A stretch of 64,000 nt of DNA from Entoloma clypeatum (GCA_963565915.1 OY751492.1:310001-374000); one strand, 5' to 3'. Shown: positions 39,561 through 51,623, counted from the stretch's first letter. Made by a program: numbers and translations. The notes: generated from the sequence alone by a model not told the origin.

Positions 39561-41177
39561 CAGTGCCTCACAAAACTGATTCAATGTTTGTTGCTTTTTG
39601 AATACCTTCAAGATAACTCTGCAAAGGATACCAATTGAATTAAACCTTTGGTATATAATTGAAAGCCCTACTTCAGGGCTTTCAGAATATAAAGGAATCA
39701 TATGATTTAGATCAGAATCCATGGAGATATGATTAAATTAAATCAGCAACTCATTGAATCAGTTTTTAGTACCTATGGCAATTATCAGAATCAAATGCTT
39801 CACTGGTTGTATGGTAACCAGTTGTCATGACTTACTGATGGAACTTGAATAGAACCCTGATGGGTTGTCAAGGAAAGTTGTATAAGAAGAATCCAACCTC
39901 AACAGCCTCCATAATTAATCATGCGCCCTATCTCCTCTTCCCACAAGGAAAACATTCTTTCTCTGGCCTCCAATGGTCACTCCGCTCGTCATCTTGCCTC
40001 TAACCTGGGTGTCAGCCAACCAACTGTCTCCAGAGTGCTTCAGAATCTTCTTTCTCATCGCAATCTCTCTTCTGGTGGTCGTCCATCCAAGCTTTCTCCC
40101 ACCAACACATGAAACATACTTTCACAAATCACCTCAGGGAGAGCCTCCAATGCTGTGCAGGCTACCAAACACATCAACACTGTCATCTCCAATCCTGTCT
40201 CCCCAGCAACTGTGAGAAGGGTTCTCAGAAAACATGAATTCAAGGCTGTAACAAAGAAGAAAAGACCTTTCTTAAAGGCCATACATCGGAAGAGGCGGTT
40301 GGCATTTGCTATGAAGCACAGGGAATGGACAGTGGAGGACTGGAAGAGGGTCATTTGGTCAGATGAGACCAAAATCAACAGGTTTGGGTCAGATGGCAAG
40401 GAATGGGTCTGGAAAAAGAAGGGTGAGGGGCTTATTGAAAGAGAGGTTCAGGGCACAGTCAAGTTTGGGGGAGAAAATATTATGGTTTGGGGTTGTATGG
40501 GTTGGGAAGGTGTGGGAAGACTTGCAGAGGTTGAGGGGAGGATGGATGCTGATCAGTATGTGTCCATTTTGGAGGACAATTTGCTGCCCAGCATGGAGGA
40601 GAGTGGAATCTCTGAAGAGGAGATCATTTTTCAGCAGGACAATGACCCCAAGCACACCTCCAAGAAGGCCAAAAAATGGATGGACAGCAAGAATATTGCT
40701 CTGCTGGATTGGCCTGCACAGTCCCCAGACCTCAATCCTATTGAACACCTCTGGGTTCATATTAAAAGGAAGTTGAATGAATATCCAACACCACCCAAGG
40801 AAGTCTGGGAGATTTGGGACAGAGCAGCAGAGGTGTGGAATAATATAGAGCCAGAAGTGTGTCAAAGCCTGATAGAAAGTATGCCAAGAAGGGTAGAGGC
40901 AGTAATCAAAGCTAAGGGGGGTAATACCAAGTACTAAAGTATAAAATACTGTATTTATTGTACATACTCACAAAACTGATTCAATGAGTCCCTGGAGTAA
41001 TCTGATCATATATTGATCATTTCTTATGGGAATTACATAATTATTGCAGATTCCGAGAGTCCTGAAGCAGGGCTTTTAACCAGGTACCAATACCTTATTT
41101 TGATTGGCATTATTTGCAAAGTTACTTTGAAGGTATTCCCAAAGTAGCAAACATTGAATCAGTTTTGTGAGGCACTG
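39561..41177 (+). mobile_element. Tc1/mariner transposon (1617 bp)
   Basis: Flanked by TA (39559-39560 and 41178-41179). The outer 30 bases of the two ends are perfect inverted repeats starting CAGTGCCTCACAAAACTG, and weaker inverted similarity extends about 125 bases. Each end also contains an inner, inverted copy of the outer motif: AACTCATTGAATCAGTTTTT at about 39748 and CTCACAAAACTGATTCAATG at about 40967. The single transposase gene has one stop codon. Otherwise the element is complete. Confidence 0.93.
39921..40937 (+). pseudogene. Tc1 transposase with one premature stop
   Basis: 338 codons from the ATG at 39921. The N-terminal helix-turn-helix (ASNGHSARHLASNLGVSQPT, TVSRVLQNL) is followed by a TGA at 40110-40112. 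The same frame continues with a second DNA-binding helix region (VSPATVRRVLRKHEFKAVTK) and the catalytic core: D148 in WSDETK, D240 in QQDNDPKH and E275 in DLNPIEHLW. That is 34 residues between the last two (DD34E, Tc1 type). The C-terminus ends KGGNTKY. The stop reads ACA-TGA-AAC and is compatible with a CGA-to-TGA change. All catalytic residues remain. Confidence 0.92.
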
Positions 41178-41179
41178 TA

Positions 41180-41500
41180 GGTCTCCAAGCGTCAGTAGTA
41201 CAATATCTGGGGTGTGTACATCAGGTAGAAATATGTAAGCTAATTATTAGGAGGATGTCAAAAAAGCGCATTTCTACCTAGCACCAGTACTGGCCACTAG
41301 ATAAATGTTGGGAGGGTCTGAAATGAAGGTTATAATATATATCTACTGATAGAAAAAGACCCAAGAGAAATCGGATAAGGGTGGAAAATGGGGTATGCAT
41401 AAAAGTGCCCAGTGAACTTAGTATGGAATCCTTTGCTCACCAACTGCGTGGACTTCATCTTTCCTAGATCTTCCTCCATTCGGGCATCCCAACTGCCTGG
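41180..41500. other. Non-coding, no recognised feature
   Basis: Between the Tc1 right TA and the 5' region of the GypC element; nothing recognised on either strand. Confidence 0.4.
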
Positions 41501-41725
41501 GTAGACAGATTGTTCTTTGGGTTTTCTTTTCAGATTTTTTTTTGCCTAAGCGTCAGAACAGGATTGCGCGCCCGACGTAAGGTACTACTGTTCAAACCAA
41601 ACCCCCCCCCCCCCCCCGAACACCAACATGGACAATCAAGATCTTCAGGACCAAGCCCCCGAACATCATTGAACATCATGAACCCCCCATTGCACCACCT
41701 CCTCCCCGACCAGGCCAAAGAATTG
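41501..41725 (+). pseudogene. GypC leader and gag N-terminal fragment
   Basis: A C run at about 41605-41618 is followed by Met codons and the peptide MNPPLHHLLPDQAKELE. Reversing the 41726-56144 segment would continue this in frame with the peptide IAADPGKYNGS, encoded on the minus strand just below 56144, and then with GypC gag. This is the left breakpoint of the inferred inversion. On its own the fragment has no function. Confidence 0.6.
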
Positions 41726-42184
41726 GAACCTGATGTATAGTTTGGTGGCTTTCCACCACTCGTCAAAGGTGTATCTGTCCTTGAACATCCCAGGATCCTT
41801 GATGATCTTGGATGTATCCATTGTTTGTACAGCCGGAGCTTCTGCCATGTTTAGAGTCTGCGGAGGAGAAGAGGAGTCGGGTTGTTGGGATGAAGATGGG
41901 GTTCGGGATACAGGTAAGGATTGAAAATGAGTCCCTGTTCTAGGCGTCTGTTTGATATCTGACTGCACGGAGTCAAAAGTAAATTCGTCAGGGGACTCGT
42001 CAGCGGAATCGGTGGCAAAACGTTCAGAGTATTTCCTCTGTAAATCTCTAAGGAATCTCTGTTCCTGCGCATCTGTTGGTCGCGAGAAGGGGTCAAGTCT
42101 CTCGTTTTGTGCCCAGCGGTTGTACTCGGTCTGTTGTTCTTCGGTGGTGAAGTGGGCGTAGATCTGCTGCTTCGAGTAAGACAT
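41726..42184 (-). pseudogene. G4 gag, N-terminal part
   Basis: ATG at 42184 (MSYSKQQIYAHFTTEEQQ), inner Met at MAEAPAVQTMDTSK, then FKDRYTFDEWWKATKLYIRF, without the deletion seen in G3. The gag sequence ends at about 41726 and runs into GypC sequence in another context (FFGLVGEE). The overlapping ORF0 frame (42576-41851) is also open. The rest of this gag starts at 56145. Confidence 0.85.
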
Positions 42185-42639
42185 GATGATGTGGCTCTGG
42201 GACGTCTCAATGTGAGCGTCCTAATCAATCTTCTGATAACGGTTGTCTGGACACCGATAAACTCTCTGATCTCTGTGATCCGACCTGTCTGAGGTCCTTC
42301 TTGAACGTGAAAGCTTTCGAGTTCGTTCTGTCGGGCATTGTAACGCGCGATCTGGTGTTGCCAAGCAAGATGGATGCTCTCTGCTATCTCGCCGTGGGGG
42401 CGATGCTCGTCGTTGTCTAGTTCTTCGTCAAGCACCTGCTGTAGGATGCGACAGATCTCCGATTCGATGTACTGCTGGATGAGTGTAAAATCGATACTGT
42501 CTCGAGGACTTAGCTCCTCCTGTCGGGCTTCTGGCATGCTGAATGGGTTACTGGTGAAGTCTTCAAAGAAGCGCAACGTCTTGACTCATCTGGTGGTTGC
42601 TCTCTTCGCTCTGGGCGAACCTAACGAGATTTAGCAACT

Positions 42640-43041
42640 TGTTATGCTTAACAAACCGTTCCAAGGTTTGGGCAGAGTATGCAGGAAAGTGGAAAGGCAA
42701 AGAGCAATGTGATTGCTAAATCCAAGGAATCTACTAGAGTACAAGAGGTTTATATAGGTACTGACTATAGGCGGTAGCAGATGAGTCAGTACTGCGGAAG
42801 GCAGTGCGCATGAGTAAGGCGACTGCAGAAGGCTATGTACAGTGAGTAAGCTGACTGCGGAAAGCGAGTCAGCGCGGGAGCGAAGTATACTAAAGGGGAT
42901 GACGAAGTAATGTAATGAGTCAGACTGGGAATCGAAGGTTGCGAAAGTAGACATTAGACATAGTGAGTTCGTAAGAGGGCGCCGAGTCGGGCAGATAAGT
43001 AAAAGATATGACGTGGTCCTCATACCGTAGAGTCCGTAACA
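42640..43041 (-). repeat. G4 5' LTR (402 bp)
   Basis: On the minus strand TGTTACGGACTCTACGG to GCATAACA. Very similar to the 3' LTR at 61069-61475 (407 bp), with a short indel and scattered substitutions. The downstream half is almost the same as the G3 5' LTR. The self-priming site follows at about 42627-42637 (minus). Confidence 0.9.
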
Positions 43042-43046
43042 AGTAC

Positions 43047-44340
43047 ATCCTTGTATTCGTCAAACTCTCCACCTCCATCAACTCGCCATTTTTTAGGAGT
43101 GGCGGCGAACTGATTCTGGATCATTGCAAGAAATTGTCGCAGTGCCGTGATGGCATCCGACTTCTTTCTAAGCAAGACAAACCAGACGTGGGATGAAAAA
43201 TCGTCCAAAAACGTGAGGAAATATTTATATTTATGGTATGATGCCATGGATATCTGTTTGAGATCGGAATGGATCAGATCAAAGGTTTTGGTTGCCCTTG
43301 TCATTGAATTGGGATATGATTGATTTGGCATTTTCCCTTTGAGGCAACCTGTGCAACTTTCCTGTGATTTCTCATGTACTAGTGTTTCAGGTACCCCTTT
43401 GGTACTGGTGGGAATCTTTCTGAGTGCTTGATCATTTGGATGACCAAGACATTTGTGCCATGTTTCGACAGTGATTTCACTTGAGATCGCATGGATCTGA
43501 TCATAGCGTATTTCAGTGTCTAACCAGTAAATGGTTTGACCAAGGATGTGGGGTGAAAAGTGGATTTTGTTCAGCCCTTTGGAGATGTTGATTTCTCCAC
43601 GAGTCCTGTCTACTTTGTAACCATGGTTAAGAAAGATGCCTAGGGACAATAGGTGTGTGTCCATGTCCGGGATGTAGAATACCGGTCTGAGAAGATGGGT
43701 TTTAACTTCCCCATTTAGGGTGTGCCATACTGGAACGGCCCCAACTCCGAGTATTTCCAGTTTCTTTCCTTTAGCAGCAGTTTGGACGAATCACTTGACC
43801 GTGAGAGGTCTATAGTATGCGAAGTCTTTGAACTCATGCGTAAAGTGTAAAGAAGCACCGGAATCTAATATCCATTGTGCGCGTTCTTTTTCCTTACAAT
43901 GTGTACAGGAGGCAAAATGTTTTATATATTTTTTATATAGATCACTGCTGAAGTGATCTACGCAAACTGTACTGGTACTGGCTAATATATTATACATCTG
44001 TTGAGAGGTATTATTAGTGTTCCGCAATTGATAAGGTTTGAGAGAAGGTTTTGACGAACCATCAAGTTCAATCTTGTCTACAAACTCATCTGGCCCCATT
44101 TGCTCTTGGTCGATGTCCATCATCCTCAGTGATTGGTCTATCGGCGGAGTAACTCAATGCTGTTTAGCCGGCCTTTCGTCAATTTCTGGAATGATGGTAT
44201 CCAGGATACGAAGGTTTGACCCAGAGGGTCTGGCACCGATTTCTCGAGCGAGTTTTCTCACCTTCTCGTTCTTTTTCCACGCTGACGGCTTTCCAGAAGG
44301 AAGCCTGGTGTACTGACAAGGAGGCGGGTTCATGCGTTGC
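43047..44340 (-). pseudogene. copia-A3 gag C-terminus, protease and integrase
   Basis: Same reading as copia-A2 24843-26140: KNEKVRKLAREIG, stop after AKQH, MMDIDQEQMGPDEF, HFASCTHCKEKERAQ, DSGASLHFTHEF, stop, THLLSLGIF, WHKCLGHPND, CTGCLKGKMPN, FLDDFSSHVW and GGGEFDEYKDVL. The stop codons are in the same places as in A2. It ends at the G4 junction; the next codons (DHGVLIDVTLPYQHQ) are at 61480 onward. Only a few base differences from A2 were seen. Confidence 0.85.
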
Positions 44341-44497
44341 AGGAGTGACTGCATTCACCGCTTCTTGACTTGTTACCACGACATGCACAGCCACATCCTG
44401 GTCGCAATCTCTCTCATTGTTGAGCCCTCCCACTCCATCGTACTATCCGATCCTCTTGCTATCGCTATCCTAGGCGAAACACTCAACTCATTGCAAC

Positions 44498-46585
44498 ATG
44501 GCTCCAAAGCCGATCCCCAGATCGGCCGCGATCCCCCCCGACAACCCGAGACCTCCTCCTCAAACGAGGTCGTCCACATCTCAGAAATCCGACTGGTCTG
44601 CAACCCCCACTGTCCCTGTGGGAGCCTCTGCAACGACAGGTCCATATTCCACTGCGTCCATCGTAGCCGCCATGGCTGCCATTGCACCGTCATCCGCCCT
44701 TGCTCCTGTCAGCCCCCCTGGCGGCCGATACAAGAAAAAGGTGCCCTCCGCTCGTCCCTCCTCACCCCAGGACAGCAACATTTCTATAGGATCCGCTGGG
44801 TCTGTTACCCCTCGCCCTGCATCCCCCACCTCAGACAACTCCAACAGCTCGGAACGCCCTCCCCCCCCTGCCCCTGCCGCTTGCATTGACATTCCCATGA
44901 CCGTCGACGCCCCCAGCATGCCGGCAACCCTAGGCTACAACAGCGAACATGCAGGCCCCTGCATGTTGCAAGGTTCCACGGACACATTGTCGTCTGACTT
45001 CAACGCCGCCCTCGCTTCCGTTGCCTCCGTACGAGATCTGGTCACCTGGACTGCATCTCAACACCAGTCAGTTGACCAATCCACTGCATACCAGCTCTGC
45101 ACTGCTACAGCCTCCCTCATCCACACCCTTGCGGATGTCGGAGCGCTCACCGAATATGCCGAAGGGGATGATCCCTCCGGCGTTCGTCTCACTGGACTGG
45201 GCGTCTTAATTGACCACCTCATCAAGATCCCTGGGGTTTCGGCATTCACGTCTGCTCCCGAAAACATCGTCGCGGCGAAGGACCCCAAACCTCCGCCGCC
45301 CCAGAAGAAGCTACCTTCCTTCAAGAAGACAGCTAAACCCACACCCCGCATGTCTGCGTCAGCTGGAGCGTCCAGCCGCCTCGCTCGCGAGAAGGCCAAG
45401 CTCCTATCCCGCCCTGTCCCCCCGCCCCCGGCGAAGTGACAACCCTCCGGCCTTGCAGGCTCAGCATGGGCTCCCCCGCCCGCCATTGTAGCTGCAGCCC
45501 AACCCTGGTCCACTGCATTGAGAAAACGCAAATCCGCTGCGGAGGCCCGCCGAAAGAAGCAGAAGTGCTTTACCACGTCAGGACAGTCTCGCAAATCCGT
45601 CTCCGTTTACACCTCCCCCCCCTTCCCCTGGGTGGTGGAGACCATCTTCACCCAGATCAATGGTCATCTGGGCAACGCAAAGAGGACGATCCGCGTCACT
45701 TCTGTTGAGTCAAACCGGGGGGGCCTCTCCCTGGCGACCGACGAAGTCCCCGACGAGGACGACCTCAAAGTCTTCAAAGCCCTTTTCGAGTCCAAGCTTG
45801 CCGCTAGCGCTCAATCGGCCCCCGACACTGAACTTCAAGTTGAGGTACCCACCTCTAAATTGAGTCTCAAAATCTGCGACTTCCCATACTACGGGCTCAC
45901 CCCGCAACGCGAGCCGAAATCCGGCCGCCTCATTCCCCTTTCGGAGAGCCAGGTCGCCGACATAATGTTGTCTGCTCCCTTTGCTCGCGAATTCTCCTAC
46001 TATGAGAACTCGAAGCCCCGCCTCACCAGAAACTCCCCGTCGTCTAGCACCGGGACCATCTGGTTCAACATTGAAGACTCCAAAGGGGGTCTCGTTCTCA
46101 AGAACCTAGCCAGAAAGGCCTTCATGTATGGACCCTACCGACTCGTTCTGAACCCCGCCGAGAAGCACGTTGGAGTGCCTCAATGCAACCGCTGCTGGCG
46201 ATTTGGCCATCCATCTAACACTCGGATCTGCCCTCTCAAGAGCAAACTCTGCCCCATCTGCGGTGAACCCCACACCGTCGAATTCCACCGAGCCCTCGCC
46301 TCCTGCTGCCGCGGGAACGCCAAGGCGAACCCCCCAGTCCTTCCCACCCCCGATGGCAAGGACTGTGAACATGCAGGACACTGCATCAACTGCAAAGGTA
46401 GCCACCGCGCAGATGATCGCGTATGCAAGTACTGGAAAAGCCGGTTCAACCCTGATTGGATCTGGCGCCGTTATCAAGAAGCAAACATAAGTGCAGACTT
46501 CACCCACTTCTTTGAGTCTAATCCTAGTCCTTGTCCAGCTGACCGAGACAATCGCCGCATTCAACCAGATGTAGATGTATGTTAA
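44498..46585 (+). pseudogene. LINE ORF1 (Gag-like, zinc knuckles), one stop codon
   Basis: The ATG at 44498 has a good context (CAACATGG). The N-terminal half is Pro/Ser/Ala-rich (MAPKPIPRSAAIPPDNPRPP). A TGA at 45437-45439 interrupts the frame, which continues unbroken to 46585, 695 codons in all. The C-terminal part has three Cys/His clusters: CNRCWRFGHPSNTRIC, CPICGEPHTVEFHRALASC and CINCKGSHRADDRVC, nucleic-acid-binding knuckles as in Tad/I-type ORF1. Its last codons overlap the start of ORF2 (ATGTTAA, 46579-46585). Confidence 0.87.
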
Positions 46586-49500
46586 GTACAACTATGAATA
46601 AACATGAGGGTTTGCGTATCCGCTCCCAGAACGTGTACCGAAAGAGCGTTCTCCTGTCAACAATGTTAGAGCAACAAAAAGATAACCTCAACGTCATTTT
46701 TGTGCAAGAGCCCCCATGGGCTACCATAAGACATGTTGCCTCCATGACGAGTAAAGACGGCGAGCCCCTTGTGGGTCCGCTGAACCACCCAGACTGGATG
46801 TGCCTCCACCACTCGGAACCTGTCCTTGACCCATCCAATATAGATGAGGATCTTTGACCCCGCGCCATTGTTTATGTGCATAGGCGGCGTACCGCCATGA
46901 AACCTAAACTTTGCTCAGACATCATCCATCATCGAGATGTCAACCTAATTTCGCTGTCTGTCCCCGAGGGCCAGATCAACCTAATTAATGCTTACTCAGA
47001 TTCGCAGGGCTCGGCCATTCACATCCTTGCCACCCTTGGAACATCCCTTCCTCCCATTCGGTATCTAGGCGGCAATTTTAATTGCCCCTCGCCGCTATGG
47101 GACCCCAAAGTGATGCGCCACAACCACAATGCATCTCTCCTTTCAGACTTCGCATTCGCTCATGGTCTTGTTCATCATAGGACTGGGTTTACCCATTTCC
47201 CTAAGAACAACAATACCCCGTCCATCATTGACCTGGTCTTCCTCCCTAACACGGACAAAGACTCGGTCATCAAACTTGGGAGCCCAGATGAGTCGGACCA
47301 CCGTTCAATTATCACCCTCCTCAGATCCCCCCTCATTAACGCGAAGGAATGCTACCGTATAGTACCAGACTCGGAGGAGGAAACTCACTTCCTGTCGGCA
47401 CTCACGGAATCCATTGCCTCCATCCCTATTCCGGCTACGACCTCTAGGGAGGGCATCACCAGTATTACCCAGAAGGTACAGGAGCTCGTCCTGGCCGAGT
47501 GGACCGAATTCTCTCGCTCTCCCCGGGACTTGTTCCGGTCGAAGGGCTGGTGGGACAAGGACTGCAAGGCAGGATGGCGCACCTATTCCAACTCGGGTAA
47601 AACAGACCAAGACTGGCGTGACATGCATAAAATCATTCGCACCGCCAAACGGAACTTCTTCAACAAGAAAATCGACGAAATCTCCAACAAAAACAAGCGT
47701 CCCTGGGACCTTACCTCTTGGATTGGCCCTCGGAAAAATGCCTCTCCTGAGGCCATTATTTTCGAAGGCGAGACCTGCTCCACGACCGCCGAGACTTGTA
47801 AGGCATTTCATAAGTCTTTTCAGTCCGCCGAAGCGCGCCCTGTCGACCCCGATAGGCTGCGCAATGCTCTTGAACCTCAGCCCAAAAGGGCTTGGGTCCC
47901 ATTCTCATTGCAAGAGGTCCTCCAGGCCCTGGCTGGCTGTTCTAGCTGTTCGGCCCCTGGTCCCGATCATCTTACATGGTCCCACCTCAAGTGTCTGAGC
48001 GCACATGAGCACATCTTGAAGTTGTTCGTCTGGATCCTGAACGCTTGCCTCTCGGCAGGGTTCTGGCCCGACGCATTCAAAGTCTCAACGACCATCATTA
48101 TTCCTAAACCGAATAAACCGGCGTATGACGTTCCCAAAGTGTTTCGCCCCATCGTGCTCCTAAACACCCTGGGCAAACTATTTGAGAAAGCTATCACTAA
48201 CAGACTGCAATGGGAACTTGCCCGCTACAGTCTGCTACACCCAGGACAATTCAGAGGGGTTCGCCAGAACTCCACTGAAGATGCCGGACAATTCCTCACC
48301 CACCTCATTCGTGCGGGATGGTCAAGGAAACTCAAGACTAGTGTTGTTGCCATTGACTTGGCACAATACTTTCCCTCTCTAAACCACTCGGTTATCGCAC
48401 TCATACTAGATAGAATGGGGTTCCCCGACACTGTCGTGGACTTCTTCTCTGACTACCTAGTAGGGAGACAGACTCAATACGCCTGGGAGGATGACCTCTC
48501 GGACCTTTTCTCTGTGGACATTGGCATAGGTCAGGGCTCTGCCCTCTCCCCCATGCTCTCATCCATTTACCTCGCCCCGCTGATGTACACGTTTCACGCT
48601 GAACAATCACAGGCTAGCCTCATTTCCTATGTAGACGACGGGACCATCATAGTCCAGTCCAAAACATGGAAAGAAAACCTGGCCAAACTAAAAAAGGCAT
48701 ACAAATGTCTGTTTGAGCTGACTACAGCCCTTGGGCTTGTCCTCGAACACTCTAAATTGGAGGTGTTCCATTTTTCCAGGAAGAATGGCGATGATAACCC
48801 CCCGGTTGACCTAGGGTATGCGCCCTTCACAGGCGACTCCCCTCTTGTCCCCAAGACCTTCTGGAGGTACCTGGGGTTCTTCTTCAACCGCAAGCTTCTC
48901 TTCACCGAGCACGCAAAACGGTACGCCACTAAGGCATTCTCCCCAATGGGAGCCTTATTATCATTGGGAAACTCAGTCCGTGGACTCACACCCAAACACA
49001 AACACACCCTATACCAATCGTGTATTCTACCAATCGCTCTATATGGAGCCAATCTATGGAACTTTGATGGCGCCCGTAACAAAGGTGTCATCAAGTCTAT
49101 CTCCAGAGTGCAGAGGCGCGCAGCCCTGTGGATCCTGGGAGCCTTCCATACCACCCCCACAGGGGCGGTCGAATCTCTTGCTGGACTGCCTCCGGTGCAT
49201 CTGCACCTGAAGAAGCTCTCCTGCAGAAACCGTGTCCATATGCACTCTCTTGCACCACGGCACATGACCGTCATGGTCTGCGATGAGGAAGATCCCTCAA
49301 AACGACCATGGTACTCCCCAGCATTTATGTATAATCTTAAATCCCCCCTCGTCGATATATGGGCATACCGTGCAAATGTGACTGTCCCCCTATCACCCTT
49401 TAATAACTACAACGAGCCAGGAAAACGCGTCCTCAACCGATTCCCTGACCGTATCATCCACAATATCACTCTTATTTGTGGTAAAACCGCTAAAGAGCGT

Positions 49501-50777
49501 GCCGAAGCCAGAAAGTTATGCCTCATCACCCTTAACAAGGTGTTCGATGCCAATATCTGCTCTAGCAAATCTGCGGTCATTGTCACTGACGCGGCTGTTC
49601 CCTCCCTCATGTCGGGCCATCAAGCTGTCGCAGCTTGGGAAACCTGGCACATGGGGTACTCCATCAATAAAGACTGGGCGGCTGGTGGCCTCGCAGTCTC
49701 TGACGACACTGAAACTCTAGCAATAGGACACGGGTTCTCCAACCTGGTCACCCTGCTAGGGGGTCTCTCCCAACTGGAAGAAATCCACATCTTCACTGAC
49801 TCTGTTAATGCCATTCGGCGCGCCACAGACCCGGACCTCCACTCCTCGCAGGCAACTGCGCTCGCTATCATCAGTAACCTGGTCCCTTGGTTTGAGGAAC
49901 CAGGCCTGAAATCCAAGGTCTTCTTTCACCATGTCCCGGATTGCTCGGACCATGGCTTCGAACCCCACCGTGCAGTGCACGACTTCGCCTCCTCGATACA
50001 CATCGAATGTGGTGAGTCGGCCTCCAGATCCCTCAATTTCAATACGAAACAATTCACGGACAACATGCTAGGCGACTGGAACAACCTGTATCAGTCCCCC
50101 AAGTATGTTGGCCGTCACTACCAATTCCCGAGGTCGTGCGTCAGACGCCAAGACCACGCTCGGGCCAAACGAATGAAACCGTCCCACCTCAAGGGCAGTA
50201 CATGGCTTAAGGATGTGGGTCACTCCCAATCCCTCACGGCTCAAATGGTTCCCACTATAGACATAGGTTCAATATTGGTGACAAGACCAAACAATGCAAC
50301 TGTGGAACAGGGTCCGTCGAGGACTTCGCCCACATACTCTACAAATGTCTGCACCACCCCACTAGGCCCCCAGACATGCCCACCTTCTCGAGGAACACTC
50401 CCACCTGGGACAACTTCGGGAAATTCATTATGGATAACCCAGGGGCATTTGCCTTTAGGGATCGTCCAACGCCCAACACAACTGTTGGCGGTAATTGCGT
50501 GGTAGCACGCTGGGTACAAAGGGGTGCAGCCCCCTCCGGCAAGCGAACACGATCGAAGGATAAGAACCGCACAGGTGCTTCTTTGGTGGATAGGGCGCAG
50601 ACACCCCCCAGCGCCGCTAACGGCCAACCTCACAAGGTTGGAGTGCTCTTGTATCACGCGGCCGAATATTCGGGTGCACATACTAACGTGTTTGTTTATA
50701 ACAGACTCCCCCGTCCTGGCGCGAGGACTTATCAGCTCGACGGAGCTTTGCGCCGCTTGTTCTTCTTGCATACGTAG
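46579..50777 (+). pseudogene. LINE ORF2: AP endonuclease, reverse transcriptase, RNase H
   Basis: Starts at 46579 (or the in-frame ATG at 46594). The endonuclease has FVQEPP (residue about 43), GNFN (about 165, where GDFN is usual) and SDHRS (about 240). A TGA at 46855-46857 breaks it (DL-stop-PRAIVYV). RT runs from FRPIVLLNTLGKLFEKA through IGQGSALSPMLSS to SYVDDGTII (about residue 684). RNase H is marked by VTDAAVP (about 1002) and IFTDSVNAI. A frameshift near 50250 moves the C-terminal zinc region (CNCGTGSVEDFAHILYKC) into another frame, which stays open to 50777. One long uninterrupted stretch, 46876-50505, remains. Close to complete but inactive. Confidence 0.9.
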
Positions 50778-50851
50778 GTCCTCAGACCGATGTAGTTTAC
50801 TCTATGTCAAGCGGACTGTACCCCTAGTATACCGCTATACAAATTGTTGAC

Positions 50852-50871
50852 CAAAAAAGAAAAAAAAAAAA
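50852..50871 (+). other. LINE poly(A) tail
   Basis: A-rich tail at the LINE 3' end, next to the right target duplication; expected for target-primed reverse transcription. Confidence 0.85.
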
Positions 50872-50887
50872 AGGAGTGACTGCATTC

Positions 50888-51285
50888 TTTCTGACTCAGG
50901 CTGCACGGTACTCGAAGTTTTCCCGTGGCCTGTTACAGTGGTAAAGGCAGGTGCATGACGAGGAGGGAGAGGACAAGGGGCAGATTGACAAGGGAGTTGT
51001 TCGATGGCTGGTGCAATAAACTCAATCATTTCCTCAGCGTGGTCGGACTCATTGTCCGCATTGTTGGCGCGCTTTTTCTGGTTGTGCCAGCATCCCTTTT
51101 CCTTCTTCTTTTCAGAAGCGGTGCTTGGGTCAGTCGAGTTAGGCTGCTCGTCAGCATTGTTCTGCGAGGTACTCGGCGCTGTCTGCTTTTCCCATTTGCG
51201 GTCTTGCCCCTTTCACTTAGTCCCGGAGATTTTCTGGGCCTGCTCGTTGGACGCCCGAGTAGACCCTATCGCATACTTTCCGATC
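50888..51285 (-). pseudogene. copia-A3 gag remnant
   Basis: Minus-strand Gag linker (MIEFIAPAIEQLPCQSAPC and the Lys-rich WRNQKK region), continuing the reading cut by the LINE at 44340. At about 51285 it jumps into the leader: compared with A2, about 680 bases encoding the Gag N-terminus (26530-27210) are deleted. Confidence 0.82.
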
Positions 51286-51623
51286 AGTGATGTGTTTATA
51301 TGAATTTGATTTAGAGAAAATAAATAAATGATTTCTCATGACATATTCCCTTCAGGAATAGTGGTCGTGGAAAAAACCCTTTTTTATGTCAGAAGTGTAT
51401 GAGGCACAATTGACATTTCCACATGATGTGTACTAAGCCAATGCCCTCTAGGGACGCTTCATGACAGGTACTTGTCGTAATGACGTTCCCAGGTTCATAT
51501 GTGAAGAAGTATGACTCAGAACCTAGATCTTGCAATCGGTTCTCCTGTCAACCAGGGTAGAGTGGGCAGGTACTTGCTGTTGCCAGCGTTCCCAAGTCCC
51601 TCTGCTATCCGGGGCCCATAACC
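51286..51623 (-). other. copia-A3 leader with primer site (empty site for G3)
   Basis: Untranslated leader. AGGAATAGTGGTCG (about 51354-51367) is the unoccupied counterpart of the G3 insertion site in A2. The primer site GGTTATGGGCCC reads on the minus strand at 51623-51612. Confidence 0.82.

Larger units (their letters stand above)
41726..43041 (-). mobile_element. Gypsy G4, 5' portion (separated by inversion)
   Basis: Minus-strand 5' LTR, self-priming site, leader and the first 153 or so codons of gag. It stops inside gag at the codons for KLYIRF, exactly where the right portion (56145 onward, plus strand) begins. The LTR is followed by AGTAC (43042-43046), matching GTACT after the 3' LTR at 61476-61480. 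The two portions together give about 6647 bp, the size of G2 and G3. Confidence 0.88.
44357..50871 (+). mobile_element. Tad-like LINE with two ORFs, poly(A) and 16-bp target duplication
   Basis: About 6.5 kb inserted in copia-A3. AGGAGTGACTGCATTC occurs at 44341-44356 and 50872-50887, and copia-A2 shows the unduplicated site near 26135. The 3' end is an A-rich tail (50852-50871). ORF1 has zinc knuckles; ORF2 has AP endonuclease, RT and RNase H domains, the order typical of the fungal Tad clade. A 141-base 5' leader before ORF1 suggests near full length. Dead: stop codons in ORF1 and ORF2, a frameshift near the ORF2 end and a changed endonuclease Asp. Confidence 0.92.

Noticed and set aside
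41530..41766. Minus-strand frame joining G4 gag to 41530 as a fusion protein
   Set aside because: It spans the inversion breakpoint; the part beyond 41725 is GypC leader read antisense.
44332..44889. 185-codon frame overlapping LINE ORF1 as a separate gene
   Set aside because: It starts upstream of the LINE in copia sequence and overlaps ORF1 (44498 onward), which has the zinc knuckles further along and a good start context.
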